Positions 34,151-46,984 of a DNA stretch of 64,000 nucleotides are shown here, piece by piece. A model generated the notes under the pieces. It saw nothing but the letters and a program-made list of their open reading frames with translations, was not told where the DNA came from and did no database searches. This DNA comes from Mycoplasmopsis edwardii. GTDB taxonomy: Bacteria > Bacillota_I > Bacilli_A > Mycoplasmatales > Metamycoplasmataceae. The stretch covers positions 744,001 through 808,000 of the forward strand of contig NZ_LS991951.1 in the NCBI RefSeq assembly GCF_900476105.1, given 5' to 3'. The position numbers were made by a program, and so were the translations under genes. Each line of letters opens with the position of its first letter. Positions within the stretch are counted from its first letter, which is position 1.

Positions 34151-34987
34151 TGAAAAAGATTTTTGCATATGATTTAGATGGGACTCTTTTAACACATGAA
34201 GGAGTTGCTCATCCGGAAACCTTAAAAGCTTTAAAATTAATTAAAGAAAAAGGTCATATTAATGTTATCGCAACCGGTCGTGGATTAATGCATATTCTTC
34301 CTTTATTTGAAACAAATGCAGTAGATAATATTGATTATTTAATTTGTTCAAATGGTGCTTTAATTTACAACATGCATACAAAAACATATGAAGTGATTAG
34401 TTCACTTTCACCAGATGTTTTTGAAATTATTTTAGATAAATTTAAAAAGTATTCATCAATTTTAAGAATTGATTCAATTGATCAAAATCAAACTTTATTA
34501 CCAAACGGAAAAGTGCCTTCATGATTAACAGAGTCAAAAGTTACAGATAAAAACTTTACAAACGCAGTGACTGAGGAACAAATTAGACAACAAGTTTTTG
34601 ATCCAAATTCAGTTATAACTCAAATTGCACTTAGAAATACTTTTTTAGATGCAAAAAAAAGTTTCAAATGAACTTGCACATGAATTAAGAAATCATGATT
34701 GTGAAGTTTACTTAACAAACTCTGTTTATACAGATGTTAATGGTAAAAATTCTTCTAAATTTAACGCCTTAAAAGTTTTAGCTAAAGAACTTGATATAGA
34801 TATTAAAAATACTGTTGCTTTTGGTGACAGTGGAAACGATGTTCAAATGCTTAAAGGTGCAGGGATCGGTGTTGCAATGGGTAACGCAACTCCTGAAGCT
34901 AAAGAAGTTGCAGTTATCACTATTGGACATCATAATACCGGTGCTATTGGTGAATATTTAATTGAATTATTAAATAAAATGAGCTAA
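34150..34987 (+). pseudogene. Cof-type HAD phosphatase, frameshifted at an A8 run
   Basis: The first frame starts at ATG 34150 (MKKIFAYDLDGTLL, HAD motif I) and runs intact, including TGA-Trp at 34525, to RNTFLDAKK. The second part, from about 34655, is in another frame and carries ELAHELRNHDCEVY, NGKNSSKFNALKVL and motif IV GDSGNDVQMLKGAGIG to TAA 34987. The change of frame must lie between 34647 and about 34660, at eight A residues (34653-34660). One A fewer would give a normal 278-aa Cof protein. In frame 0 translation ends soon after at about 34738. The family dephosphorylates sugar or nucleotide phosphates. The break could be real decay, a phase-variable tract, transcriptional slippage or a sequencing error. 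Confidence 0.85.
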
Positions 34988-35042
34988 TGAGCTTGTTTTT
35001 TTACTAATTTGCTAGCTTTCTAGAAAATTCCTAATAATTTAA

Positions 35043-35048
35043 TATAAT
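35043..35048 (+). promoter_or_regulatory. -10 of a leaderless HAD gene
   Basis: TATAAT followed by exactly seven nt and ATG 35056, with no Shine-Dalgarno site. This implies a leaderless transcript. Confidence 0.5.
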
Positions 35049-35055
35049 AAAAACT

Positions 35056-35871
35056 ATGAAAAAACCAAAAATTATTTTTATAGACTTAGATGGGACTACA
35101 TTAGATGGTCCTGGTGAAAAATTCTGACAAAAAGAACCTACAGAATACACTAAAAGTGTAATTACAAGGTTACAAAAGAAAATCCCTGTGGTAGTTTCTA
35201 CTGGTAGAGGTGTTAATGATAGAACAATGAGTATTGTTAAAAAATTAGGTAGTGAAAACTATATTGCTTGAAATGGTGCTCAAACCGTTTACAATGGTGA
35301 AGTTATCGATAAACAATACTTAGATAAAGAAATCGCTCAAGAATTGTTTGATGAGATTACAAAAAACAAATGTTTTGTTGTATATAACTCTAATGCAAAA
35401 GAAAGAGCTTATGTTAAAAATGGTTTTTACAAAATCCTTATGGGGTTTGGTAAAAAAACAGCTAAAAGATATTACGAATATAACAATGATTTCAATGTAT
35501 ACAAGGCTTTAATTTGATCATTATCAAAATCAAAAATCAGAGTATTAGCCGATAAGTGAAGTAAGAAATTTGAAGGTAAATTAGAAGTATCATTAAGTGG
35601 TTCAAACAATGTTTTAGAAATTACTAAAGCAAATGTTTCAAAAGGTGATGCCGAAGTTGCATATTGTCAAAGATTAGGAATTGACCCACAAGATGCTGTA
35701 CACTTTGGTGATTCAATGAACGATGCTTCAACAAAAGGTAAGGTCGGTAAACTTATTGCTATGGCTAACTCAGTTAATGAACTAAAGGAAATGGCTGATG
35801 AAGTAACTAAATACTCATGTAATGATTCAGGTTTAGCAAGGTATCTTGAAGAAAACTATTTAAACAAGTAA
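35056..35871 (+). CDS. Cof-type HAD-IIB family hydrolase
   Basis: 271 aa. HAD motif I is KIIFIDLDGTTLDGPG, motif II VVVSTGRGVND, and motif IV HFGDSMNDAST; a Lys before motif IV lies in TKANVSKGDAE. These are the phosphoaspartate, Ser/Thr, Lys and Mg-binding groups of small-molecule phosphatases; the substrate is not predictable. It uses many TGA-Trp codons (KFWQ, IAWNG, LIWSL, DKWSK), so it is invisible to a standard-code search. It is the intact neighbour of the frameshifted HAD gene, but the two are not close copies. A bidirectional terminator follows. Confidence 0.92.
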
Positions 35872-35874
35872 TTA

Positions 35875-35898
35875 AAAAACCAGGTCACCCTGGTTTTT
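35875..35898. terminator. Bidirectional terminator
   Basis: AAAAACCAGG-TCAC-CCTGGTTTTT, a 10-bp perfect stem with a 4-nt loop. It lies between the convergent HAD gene (+) and the ABC ATPase gene (-). Confidence 0.9.
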
Positions 35899-35902
35899 CT
35901 TA

Positions 35903-36892
35903 TTAATCTTTTCACTCTAATTCATTAGGGTGTTTTGGATTTTTGTTAATTCTTACGTTTTGAATCTTCCCATCTTTAACGCTGACAATTTTTGTAGCGA
36001 TATTAGCAATGTGAGGGTTGTGGGTAACCATAACAATTGTTGTTCCATAGTTTTTATTAATATCATAAAGATAACTAAGAACTAATTGGGTGGTTTGCTC
36101 ATCTAAAGCAGCTGTAGGTTCATCAGCAAAAATAATTGGTGAATTTTTAGCTAAAGCCCTTAAAATTGAGATACGTTGTTGTTGTCCCCCGGACATTTGA
36201 GATGGGTATTTGTTTTTAACATCTTCCATACCAAAGTCTGTAAACAATTGATTAATATCTAATTTTTTATCTTTATCTTTTTGTAAATATGCCCCTGTTT
36301 GTACGTTGTCATACCCGGAAAGATTTTGTAATAAGTTATAGTTTTGAAAGATAAAACTTACGTTTTTTCTTCTAAATAAAGTTAATTGTAAATCACTTAA
36401 GTAAGGCAAGTTTGTATCACAAACAATAACATTACCTTTTGAAGGTCTATCAAGCCCACTAATTAAGTTTAAAAGGGTACTTTTTCCTCCTCCGGACTTA
36501 CCAAAAATCATAACGAATTCACCTTTATTAATTTTAAGTGAAACGTTTTTAAGAACACGAGTAACTGAGTTACCTGATAAATAGTATTTACTTACATTTT
36601 CTACTTCAATAACACTATCTTCTGAATTCTTTTTATCAATGAATTCATCTTTATACCTTTTTCTTTTGGCAGCATTATTAAGTTTTCTAGCAATATATCT
36701 ATCTACTACAATTTTATTTGCACCACCTTCAGCATCTAAAACATCAAAGATATTTTTCTTTGTTATTTTTGTGTCTGAAGATTTTTTAGTTAAAACAACA
36801 TCTGATTCATCTGCTTTTTCAGGTTGTTTTTTAGTAAACTTAGATTTAATTTTTTCTAAAGTTTCATCAAATATTTTTTTGAAATCTTGCAT
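35903..36892 (-). CDS. ABC transporter ATP-binding protein (MacB/LolD type)
   Basis: 329 aa. Residues about 95-320 form an ABC ATPase: Walker A FGKSGGGKSTLLNLISG, Q-loop FIFQNYNLLQNLSG, signature MSGGQQQRISILRA, Walker B IIFADEPTAALDE and switch His VTHNPHIA. The ~90-residue N-terminal extension is very rich in Lys and acidic residues and is not part of the common fold. The ending uses a TGA-Trp (ELEWKD). The gene starts one nt after the stop of the giant permease gene, so they form one complex. This pair corresponds in type to MG467/MG468 of M. genitalium. Confidence 0.92.
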
Positions 36893-36893
36893 G

Positions 36894-39800
36894 TTATTTT
36901 CCTTTCAATAGATCTATTGCTTTAATTTTATTAATGTTAAATCATGATAATAATGATGTTACTAAGAATACACCAAATACTATTAGTGTTGTAAATAATA
37001 CGTTAAATACTGAGATTGTAAGCGGAATTGAGATTGATGCAGAAGTTGTTAAGAATCCACTGAATACACTCATAAATCCATAAGCTAATGGGAATGCAAA
37101 TGCAAGTGAAACTATAATGAATGGAATGTAAATTCCAAAGAACATCTTGATCTTTTCTTTGCTTGAATATCCTAAGATTGATCAAATAGCAATATTACGT
37201 TCGTTTTCATTGATTAAGATTGTTGAAATAATAATCAAGATAATAATTGAAATAATAAAGCTTAATGCTGTAACTATTGTTACTATAATTTGCACTGTTT
37301 TTGCTATCGATAACGTGAATCCAACTTCTATATCTTTTGATTCAAGTGTATAAGCACTTGGGATAAATAATTGATTATCAAAGATACTTGCAAATTCCTT
37401 GATATAAATATCAGGGTTTTCTCTCGCTTCTTTATAAACTGCTAAATAATTATCAGTTTCCTTATTGAAGTTTTCATTTAAGAATTTAGCTATTTGATAA
37501 TTATCAAATCCTAATCTAGGCATAATACCTTCAGTTATGATGTTTACTGAAGTTTCTCTTGTTCCAAAAATACCATCAAAGAAGTCTCTTTTATCTTTTA
37601 AGCTTGTGTTTTCGATGTTAAATGAATCAAGACTTCCTGAATATCCAGAAGGTGTATAAAGTGCTGTTGATAGGATTAATTGAATTGGTAAGGCATCTCT
37701 TGAGAAAATACCGTTGAATTTGTACTTGTTCGAATCTATGTTTGTTGGTTTATCTTGAAGACTATTTAATTTATCTTCAAATACTTTATTAAATCCGATA
37801 ATTTCATCAGCAGCTGATTTAGGAATAATAAACTCATTGTTAATGAATGTTGGGTTGTATTCATGAACATAGAATGTATATTCTTTTTCAAGCTCTTCTA
37901 ATTTATTTTCATATGATCCATTGTTAAGCTTTTTATCAAATAATAATGAGTATCTATCTACTTTATTATTAATTTTTAACTTAATTAAGTCACCTCTATT
38001 AAGATTGAATTTCTTTCTAGAAACATTATTTACAATTAAAGGAATTGGTTTTGTGACATCGCTTCCTGCTTTTCTGAATAAGTCTTCAATTTCATAAAGT
38101 AAGTTTTGTTCTTCTTTTCCAACAACTTTAATTTGTTTTGAATTATGGTTATATCCATAAAGTTTAATGTCTTCTTTTTTGTAAGTTGATTCAAGGTATG
38201 TATAAGTTTCATTTGTATCATTATTAAAAATAAGTCCATTAAATGAAACAAAGTAATCTTTTACATTTGTGTGTTTTTCAATATATTGGTAACCTTTAAC
38301 AAGGAAGTTTCTATATTCATCACGGTATTCATCTGTTGAAATAATTTTGTGATTAAAAACTTTTTGGTCTTTGTCTCACTGAACAAAGAAGAATTTACCA
38401 TTAATAATGTTTTCTGGGTTTGGAATATATTGGAAAAATTCAGTTACATTATTTGCTAAAGTTTTATCTAAATCAATAATGTTTGATTTTCCGTTATCTT
38501 GGAATTGAACACCTTCTTGAGATTTCATTAAAGCAAACCCTACTTTATCTCTTAATTGAAGGATTCTTGATTTTTGTGTATCTGGTAATGAGTTATAAAC
38601 CACTTCAAATGGATCGACTGAAACACTTGAGTTAATCTTAATATTAACTGAGAACTGTGTGATAACGTGTCCATCAAATGGAGTAGGATTACCATTTTTA
38701 ACATTCCCTTTTTCATCTGTTAAGTTAATTGATTTTGACTTACCAGCTCCAAAGTAATCTGATTGATATTGATTTAACTCTCTAATATCTCCGACAGGTA
38801 CATAAAGCACTCTGTCTAAGTCTTCAACAAAGAATGGGTTGTATAATCCACCTTCTTTTGTTGGTGTAACTAAGTCGAATTTGTAATTGTACTTTCTATT
38901 AATATAAGTTTCATTAATTGATTTCTCAAATACACCAAATGTTGCAAATCCAACAATTGTTGTAATACTTGCTAAAATAACTGAAATAGCAAATGATGTA
39001 AGTTTTCAGAAACTATTAAAGATTAATGAAGTACCAAATTTAGTTTTAATACTTCTGTTTTTAAATAATTTTTGGTATTTGTTGTGAAGTTCATTAATTT
39101 TAACTTCTACAATACCAGACATTAAGTCAATTGATTTATATCTTAATGATCTTAATGCAATAAAGATAATTAATAAAGTCATTGCGATTAATGGGATGAC
39201 TATGTTTAAAATTAAACTGAGCGGTTCAAAGTATAAGGTTTCAACAGGTACAGTTCAGTAGTTTTCTAGAATTCTAATTCCTGTACTTTGTAACATAAAT
39301 CCAACTATATAACCTAATAAATCACCAATTAATAAGGTGAAAATTGCGAACACTGAAAGTGATGAAGCAATTTGTAATGGTGTATATCCTTGAGCAATTA
39401 AAATACCAATAACTGTATTTTTGTTTGCAATATATCTTTTAATAATGAAAATGATTGAGATTGTAACTAATGTGATTAAAATTGCTAAAAGAATGTTTGA
39501 AGTATATGTAACTGACTTAATAATTTGCTCAGTTGTTTTAACTCTTAAACTTCTTTCTGGGTTAATTGGGTCTAATTCATTGTACATGAATGTACGTTTT
39601 AATTTAGCTACGTCATCAATTCTAGCTTGCACAAATTGTTCAAGTTTATCTTTAAAGTTTGCAACAGATCCCTCTGCTTTATTATCATATTTAATGGTCA
39701 TATATTCTTTAACAGCAGTTCCCCTGTAAGCTTGTCTAATTCTGTCAAATCCATTGTTGTTTACATAAACAATAGCTTGGTCTTTAGTGTTAACTTGTAA

Positions 39801-42800
39801 GTTGTTTTCGTCTAATATTGGATAAAAGTAATCGAAAGTCATATCTTCACCAATAATAATGTATTTTGAACCATTAATACTGATTGTGTATTTATCAGGA
39901 ATAATGTTGATTAATTCCTTCATTTGAATTGGGTTGCTTGGAAGTTCACCAGTATAAATTTCTTTATGGTTTTGTCTTAAGAAAGCATAGTTAACTTTTG
40001 CAATATATGATGCTGGTTGGTTGAAACTTAAAATGTTATTAAGTTTTGTTAATCCTGTAATTGAGTCTAATATAGAGAAGAAGAATTCGTTAATATCAAT
40101 ACCAAAGAAATGATATTTAGAAGGATTCTTTTGAACTTCACTTTTTAACTTAACAAACATATCGTTGTCAATAGCGATTTGGAAAGTAACATCATTTTCA
40201 ACTGATGGGAAGAAGTAAACTTCTTTTGTGAGACTTTTTAAGAATTCTGTTACCGTTTTTTCATCGACAAGTAAGTTTTCAAAGTTAATAAGTTTGTTTT
40301 GAATAAAGTAAGCTAAGTTAGCATTATTTTTTAATTCTCCACCAACATTATTTGTGTCTGCAAGTGTTCAAATAACTACTTGTGGATACATTTTTCTTAA
40401 AATATTGTTAATTAAGACATCTGAAATTCCGATTGCTTCAAATGAATCGTTGTTATATTCATTGTAGAATAATTTTTTAATGATTTGGAATTTATTTTTA
40501 ACATAACTCTTTTGTAAAAAGTTATTAATTGTTTGATCAATAAAAAATGAATAAATATTCCTATATTTTAAGTGTGTGTCTTTATATGTTTTTTGATTTT
40601 CATCAATAGAAGCATATTTTGCAGAAGCTGCTATGTATGAAAATGTTTGAGTAATTAAAAATTCATTTTTATTTAAGAATGTTTTGAATTCTGGATATTT
40701 ATTTAAAAGGACATTTAAATCTTTATCAAGATATGTATCATTTTCTTTTTTAAAGAATAAGTTTCTCATTTCTCTTGGGTTAGCAAGTGATCTTGAGATA
40801 CCAAAGTCAGTTTCTTCAAATCCCGCAATGTTTTGAGCTGATGGTTTGAATAAATCAAATGAGTTAAATGACTCAATAATTCTTGCTTTGTTAGCTAAAT
40901 CTAAAAGAGCATTAGCGAATTGTGTAGCTTTCTCATATGAAACATTTTCTTCAAAGACTTTAAATCATAATTTAAGGATTGGGAATAAGTCTTTCAAGTA
41001 TGTGTAATCTGTATATTCAATATTAATTAATTGTGAAAGTAATTTAGATGAAAGAATATTGAATACACTAGAGTTTGATGTATTTTTAAAGTTATGTAAT
41101 GTGTGGAATAAGTTTGCAAATGAGTCTTTTATATCATTATAGTTAAACTTATCTTTGTTGTATTTTAATGAGTTTAGTAATGGTTGTCATGAGTTAATTG
41201 TGTTTTTGATTGTGTCTAATGAAATTGTTTTTTCATTATTAACATCTCATTCAAAGTAAGCTAAAGCAATTTGTTTATCATTGTTTGATAATTTAGAAAC
41301 ACTAATATCTTCTTTTTGGTTTTTTAGAATATTAATAAAGTGTTCAATTCTACCTAATGTACCTTCTGGTATCGATCAAGCTGGTTGTGGTTTTGAATCA
41401 CTTGATGATGAAGCAGAGGTTGCATTATTTGTATTATTTGAGTTTAATAGTCCTAAGATTTCGAAAAATCCAACCTTTTCTGAGTCTGCAGCTGGTATTG
41501 TTAAGAATTTATTATCTGAGATCTCAATATTTGTTCCTTTTGAAGAAATATTGAGCATTTTAATTAATTCTTCTTTAACACGTTTGTTTGACCCTGGTGT
41601 GTTAAAAATACTTTTTAGTGTTGCATAAATAATGTCATCAATTGAAATTGTAGTTAATAAGAAATCTCTTCTAACAGAAACGTTAGCTCCAACAATCTTA
41701 TTAAATTCGATTGCGTTTGTAGTATATGTTTCTTCTTTAACTTTTTCATGTAAGGTATGTCTTAAAACATTAAAATCAAAGTTATTAATAAAGAATTTAA
41801 TTCCATCAATAACATTTCTAAATGCATTTGCATCATCTTCTTTATAGCTGTTTAGTGATGATAATATTGATTTAACAGAATCTGGTAAAAATCCTAATAA
41901 TAAGAAAATTGGGTTGTTTTTATTATTGAAGTCTGTTAAGAACTTAACTTCTAAGTTATCAACTAATTTAATTAATGTACTTTTAAGCGGAACTTGATCA
42001 ATACCTTCAAGTACAGCTAACATAATGTCAAATACACTAAGTTTTCTAATGTAATCAATATTATTAATTGTTGTTGTTTTGTTGTGGTGCTCTTTAAAGA
42101 AATTGTCTGTATAATCAGTAATTTTTCTAAAGTTAATTGAATTGAATAATTCTTTAACGATTTCTAAAAATGTGTTAGCATCTTTAGAAACTTTTAAAAT
42201 TTGACTAATTGCTGAGAAGTTAATAATTTTATTACCTGATAAAATTTGAATAAAACTAAATAAATTATCAATATTTTGAGCAATATATTCTTTCTTTTCT
42301 TCTTCAGATGATTTTGTATTTACAAGTTCAATTAATTTATTGATAAAGTCAATTAAGAATTTTCTTAAATAATCTCCTGATAAGTCATGTGTTATTTCAT
42401 AAATTCCATCAAGGATAATTTTAGGTAAAACATTAAAGTTAATTTCACCGCTTGAGAAAATTTTAGCAAATTCATTTTTTTCAAATGTTTCATTTAAGGC
42501 TTTAACGAAAACAAAGATTGTATCTTCTTTAATAAATCCTTCACGATAGAAACTTGTGTTTAAGATGTTCTTTTGAAGTCTTTCAATAGCTAATCTTAAT
42601 GTGTTTTCATTTAATGCTTGGTTAACTACTTCCACATCTGGTCCTCTAAAACCAAATGGTAAGAAAACTGAGTTAGCAAAATCCGGAGACTTTTCAACAA
42701 AGCTTTCACTAGGTAAGTTAACTTTTAATGTTAATTGATTTGAAACTAATCATTTGTGTAAGATTTCATTAGAAATAATTCCGTTTGGTAAATCTTTGAT

Positions 42801-44873
42801 TTTAGCATTTCTTCAAAGTGTAATTTTACCATTACTGTATTCTGGGAGTAAAATTACATAATTTCCATTTGAGAATCTTGCAATACCTATGTTTGCAAAT
42901 TTGTTGTATTCATCAGCATTTCGGTTTGGATCGTTTAAAAAGTGTGCAAGTTTATATACTTTTGCTCTATTTTGTACTGTAACATCACTGTTTTCTTCAT
43001 TTGTGAAAACAATTTGTTCATAATCAAAATCAGGTTGAATGTAAGTTTCATAAGGCAAGATATTTTCAAATGTTTGTTTTAAAATAACACTTGAGATATA
43101 TGGATCTATTTCTTTTGTTTTAAAGTATTCAGCAATGTTTTGAGATGATTTGTTTAAACTTTCAAATTTATCACTGTTGATTAATTTGTTTATGTTATTT
43201 TGAATACCTGAGATCATTTGCTTTTCATCACCAGTATTAACAAAGTGGTAAACTTTCTTTCCACCGTCTTTTTCATCAAATGAGTCAATTGTTATTGTTT
43301 GTCTAATTCCAATGTTTTCTTTCGAAACTCTTTCGTAAGCAAATTTGTAGATTTCTTGTTTTGTTATGTTTAAAGCACCATTTCTAATTTTGATTAAAAG
43401 ATCATTTGCTATTGATTTATTTGATAGGTTTAAATATGTTTCTGAATCAACTTTATTGTGTCCCTCAATTTGAGCAATTGTTTTAGAACTATTAAAGTCA
43501 AAATCTGAATATTTAATACCAGAAGGTTGGTCGCTTTGTGGTGCGAATGTAAGTAGGATTGTATTTATTTCGTCTAAAGTAACGATGTTTTTATCATTTG
43601 TAGTTTTAATAACATCACTTAAAGTAACTTTGTTGTTTTTATTTACATAACGAGCAATTTCTGTTGAAACATTTTTTTCTCAAAATGAAATATCTGCAAA
43701 ATCTTTAGGAATTGCACCATGGTCACTTATCATGTTTTCCATAAATGTTTTATAAGAACCTGATCATTTATCTTTATAACCATCGATATATGTTGTTGTA
43801 TATCTCTTTCTTTCAAAACTTGTTGTTTGAGTTTTCTTGAATGCTCAGTTAAGTGGAATTTTATAATTTGTGTCTGCTTCAAATGTAAATTTATTTGTTA
43901 TTTTTAATTTTATTGTTTTTGAATCAAAAAAATCGGCGTATGAGTAATCTGATTTAAGTTCTTTGTTAACAAAGTTTGAAACTTTATCATCTTGTGCAAT
44001 TTCTATCATTCTTGGTGTTATTGATTTATCAACTTCATAAACAAATTCATTGTTTTCTAATGATTTAAATCCAAGAAGTTTAGCTAATTCTAAATTAGTA
44101 ATTTTAATAACACTTACTGTTTCACTTCATTCATTACCTTTAATTGAGTCAAAAGTCATTTCTTTTGTTTTTGAATTAATGAATAATGTTGCTAATTGAG
44201 ATAAGTTAATATTTTCTTCATTTGTACTTGTGATGTAACTTATTTCATTTAATGTATATTGCTTATCGAATCTAAATCTTCCACTTTTATCTAACTGTGT
44301 TTCTGATTTATCTTCTGTATATTCTTGTCCATTTTTCACAAAAACAGGAAGAGTTCTTTTTTGTTTTAGTGTAAAGAATTTTTCATCATTATCAAAATTT
44401 AACTTAAGGATTCCTGATTCAGGAGTTTCTGGAATATATGTGTTATATAAACTTAAAAAGTCTGAACGAGAAATATATTTATTAATGTATGAATTATCGT
44501 TAATAAAATTAGATAGTGAAAAATAACGATCTTTAATCGTTTCGAAATCAATAATACTTGTAACTTTTTTGTTATTTGATGGATAGTATTTAATTGGTTT
44601 GTTGTAATCTATTGAACCATCTTTTTTACTAAGACCATTAATAAAAAATCCATTATTGTATACTGAACCACTGATAGGTAAATTTAAGTCAACAGTTAAA
44701 TCGTGAGCAACCGAAGAATCTTTATATCTTTTGTATTGATTCTTCATAGCTTTTGCTGTATCATGCATAACTGTGAAAATTCCTGCAGTTAAAAAAACTA
44801 AAATAGTTAGTCCAGCAACAGTAGCTTTATTTTTAAATAAAGAACGTCAGACTTCTTTAAATAAGTTTCACAT
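36894..44873 (-). CDS. Giant FtsX/MacB-type ABC permease (2659 aa)
   Basis: A single 7980-nt frame reading TGA as Trp. One N-terminal helix (about residues 15-36, VAGLTILVFLTAGIFTV) precedes a very large extracytoplasmic region of about 1750 residues. A first FtsX core of several helices lies near 1775-1925 with the motif GILIAQGYTPLQIASSL. Another helix near 1960-1980, an extracytoplasmic part of about 520 residues, and a second FtsX core near 2520-2650 (IWSILGYSSKEKIKMFFG) follow. This is the duplicated MacB/LolC-like plan, with an outsized outer domain. It probably exports or mobilises lipids or lipoproteins rather than importing small solutes, but no substrate is shown. AAGGAG lies before ATG 44873, and the ABC ATPase gene is immediately downstream. 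Confidence 0.9.
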
Positions 44874-44895
44874 TTTTTCTCCTTATTTAAGACCT

Positions 44896-44917
44896 ATTAT
44901 AATTAAAATTAATTATA
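44896..44917 (-). promoter_or_regulatory. Promoter region of the FtsX permease gene
   Basis: Two TATAAT strings on the minus strand (forward 44896-44901 and 44912-44917) lie before the AAGGAG ribosome binding site of the permease gene and after the ftsH terminator. Confidence 0.4.
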
Positions 44918-44945
44918 AAGTATTTTTAAAAATATTTAATAGTTA

Positions 44946-44974
44946 AAAATGCACCCTGTTTTGAGGTGCATTTT
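44946..44974 (-). terminator. ftsH terminator
   Basis: AAAATGCACC (44946-44955) and GGTGCATTTT (44965-44974), a 10-bp perfect stem beginning 6 nt after the ftsH stop, with a T run on the minus strand. Confidence 0.85.
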
Positions 44975-44980
44975 ATACGA

Positions 44981-46945
44981 CTATTCTTTAATTTCTTCTT
45001 TAGATTCTGTCATTGTAATAAGTGAATCTAAATCAATTTCTTTAGCATCTTCTTTGACTTCTTCTTGTTTTGGAGGAAGTGCTAAGTTTTTAGCTATGTA
45101 ATCAATTTCTTCTGAAATAATTGTTTCTTTTTCTAATAATAAAGTTTTAATTAATTCAAATAATTCTCTATTTTCTTGAATAATATTGTAAGCAAGGTTT
45201 TTTGCTTCCATGATTATTTTTCTAACTTCAAGATCGATTTCATGACTAATTTGGTTTGAAATTGATGAACTTGTAGCTAATGTTTTTCCTAAAAATGGAG
45301 AACCTGATTCATCTTGATATTTAATTGGTCCAAGGTCACTCATACCAAATTCTGTAACCATTCTTCTAGCGATAGTAGTTGCTTTATTAATATCATCTGA
45401 AGCACCTGTTGAAATGTTTTCTGCTCCATAAATAATTTCTTCAGCAGCTCTCCCCCCCATGAAACTTGCGATTGTTGCAAGCAATTCACTTTTTGAATAG
45501 TTGTATTTTTCTTTTTCAGGCATCATTAAATTATATCCACCTGCTTGACCACGAGGAATAATTGTAATTTTCTGAACTTTATTTCCACCGGGAACTTTAA
45601 TACCTACTACAGCATGACCAGCTTCGTGATATGCTACTGAAGTTAATTCGTCTCTAGTAATAGTTCTTGATTTTTTAGCAGGACCAGACATAACACGGTC
45701 AATTGCTTCATCAATAATATCTAATGTTATAACTTGTTTTCTTTCTCTAACAGATAATAAAACTGCTTCATTAATAACGTTTTCTAATTGAGCACCAGAA
45801 AATCCTGGAGTTCTTTTTGCAATATTTGAAAATACTACATCTTGAGCGAATCTTTTACCTTTTGCATGAAGTTTAAGAATTTCTTCTCTTTCCTTAATAT
45901 CTGGTAAACCAACAGTAATAACACGGTCAAAACGACCAGGTCTTGTTAAAGCTGGGTCAAGAACATCTGTTCTGTTTGTAGCTGCAATGAATAAAAGACC
46001 TGAGTTTTCTTTAATACCATCCATTTCAACAAGCAATTGGTTAAGTGTTTGTTCTCTTTCATCATGACCACCACCAATACCGCTTCCTCTAGTTCTACCA
46101 ATGGCGTCTAACTCATCAATAAACACAATAGCAGGAGCATTTTTTCTAGCTTCTGAAATTACTTGTCTAACTCTTTTAGCTCCCATACCAACAAATAATT
46201 CAACAAAGTTTGAAGCTGAAACAAAGTAAAATGGAACGTTTGCTTCACCCGCAGTTGCTTTTGCTAATAAAGTTTTACCTGTCCCTGGAGGACCTCCTAA
46301 AAGAATACCTCTAGGCATTCTAGCACCAGCTTCTTCATAACGTTTAGGATTTTTTAAGTAATCAACAATTTCACTAATTTCCTCAATTGGTTCTTTATTA
46401 CCAGCAACGTCTGAGAATTTTTTGTCGGAATTAATAATTTGCGCTGGACTTTTGTCTCCAAAAACTCCACCACCTTGTCCATTCATCATTTTTGATTGTG
46501 ATCTATATAATAATCATAAAACGATAACAATTAAAATTGTAGGTATTAATGAGATTAAGATTGATACAAATATACTTTGCTCAGGAGCACTAACTGATGT
46601 TAAATAACCTGAGTTTGAACCACTTTTTAAAGCGTCTAAAATCGCTTTATTCGGTTCGGATAAGTATTCTTTAACCTCTACTAACTTACCATATGTTATA
46701 TAACTTACTCTTGTAGTATCTTTTACATATAATGTTGTTATTTCGTTTTTAAATGGATTGAAAACGATTGATTCAAAATAAATTTTATCTGAATCATCGT
46801 TAGCAGATAATTGAATTCTGCTTACTAATTCATTAATACTTAGTTCTTGAGGGCCGGTCTTTTTAAATAATGTAAAGTATAAAACGATACCGATCACTAT
46901 TAAAACTAAAATACTAAGTCATGCAACTAGTTTTTTATTTTTCAT
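44981..46945 (-). CDS. ftsH: ATP-dependent zinc metalloprotease FtsH
   Basis: 654 aa. A membrane-bound AAA+ protease that degrades misfolded membrane and regulatory proteins. Helices lie at about residues 7-26 and 130-150, with an extracytoplasmic region between. The AAA domain has GGPPGTGKTLLAKA (Walker A, about residue 217), IVFIDELDAIGRTRG (Walker B), and the second-region-of-homology Arg in TRPGRFDRVITVGLPD. The zinc site HEAGH is at about 438-442, with a third ligand further on in the protease domain. ATG 46945 is preceded by GAAAGGAAAAT, and TATAAT at forward 46967-46972 gives it its own promoter downstream of tilS. Confidence 0.97.
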
Positions 46946-46984
46946 ATTTTCCTTTCAATATATTTAATTATATTAAAAATATCA

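Noticed and set aside
34987-35010. Terminator after the frameshifted HAD gene
   Set aside because: AGCT-AATG-AGCT followed by T7 gives only a 4-bp stem, too weak to call.
44897-44935. AT palindromes near the permease promoter as a mobile element trace
   Set aside because: Short AT palindromes are expected by chance at this composition, and no target duplication was seen.
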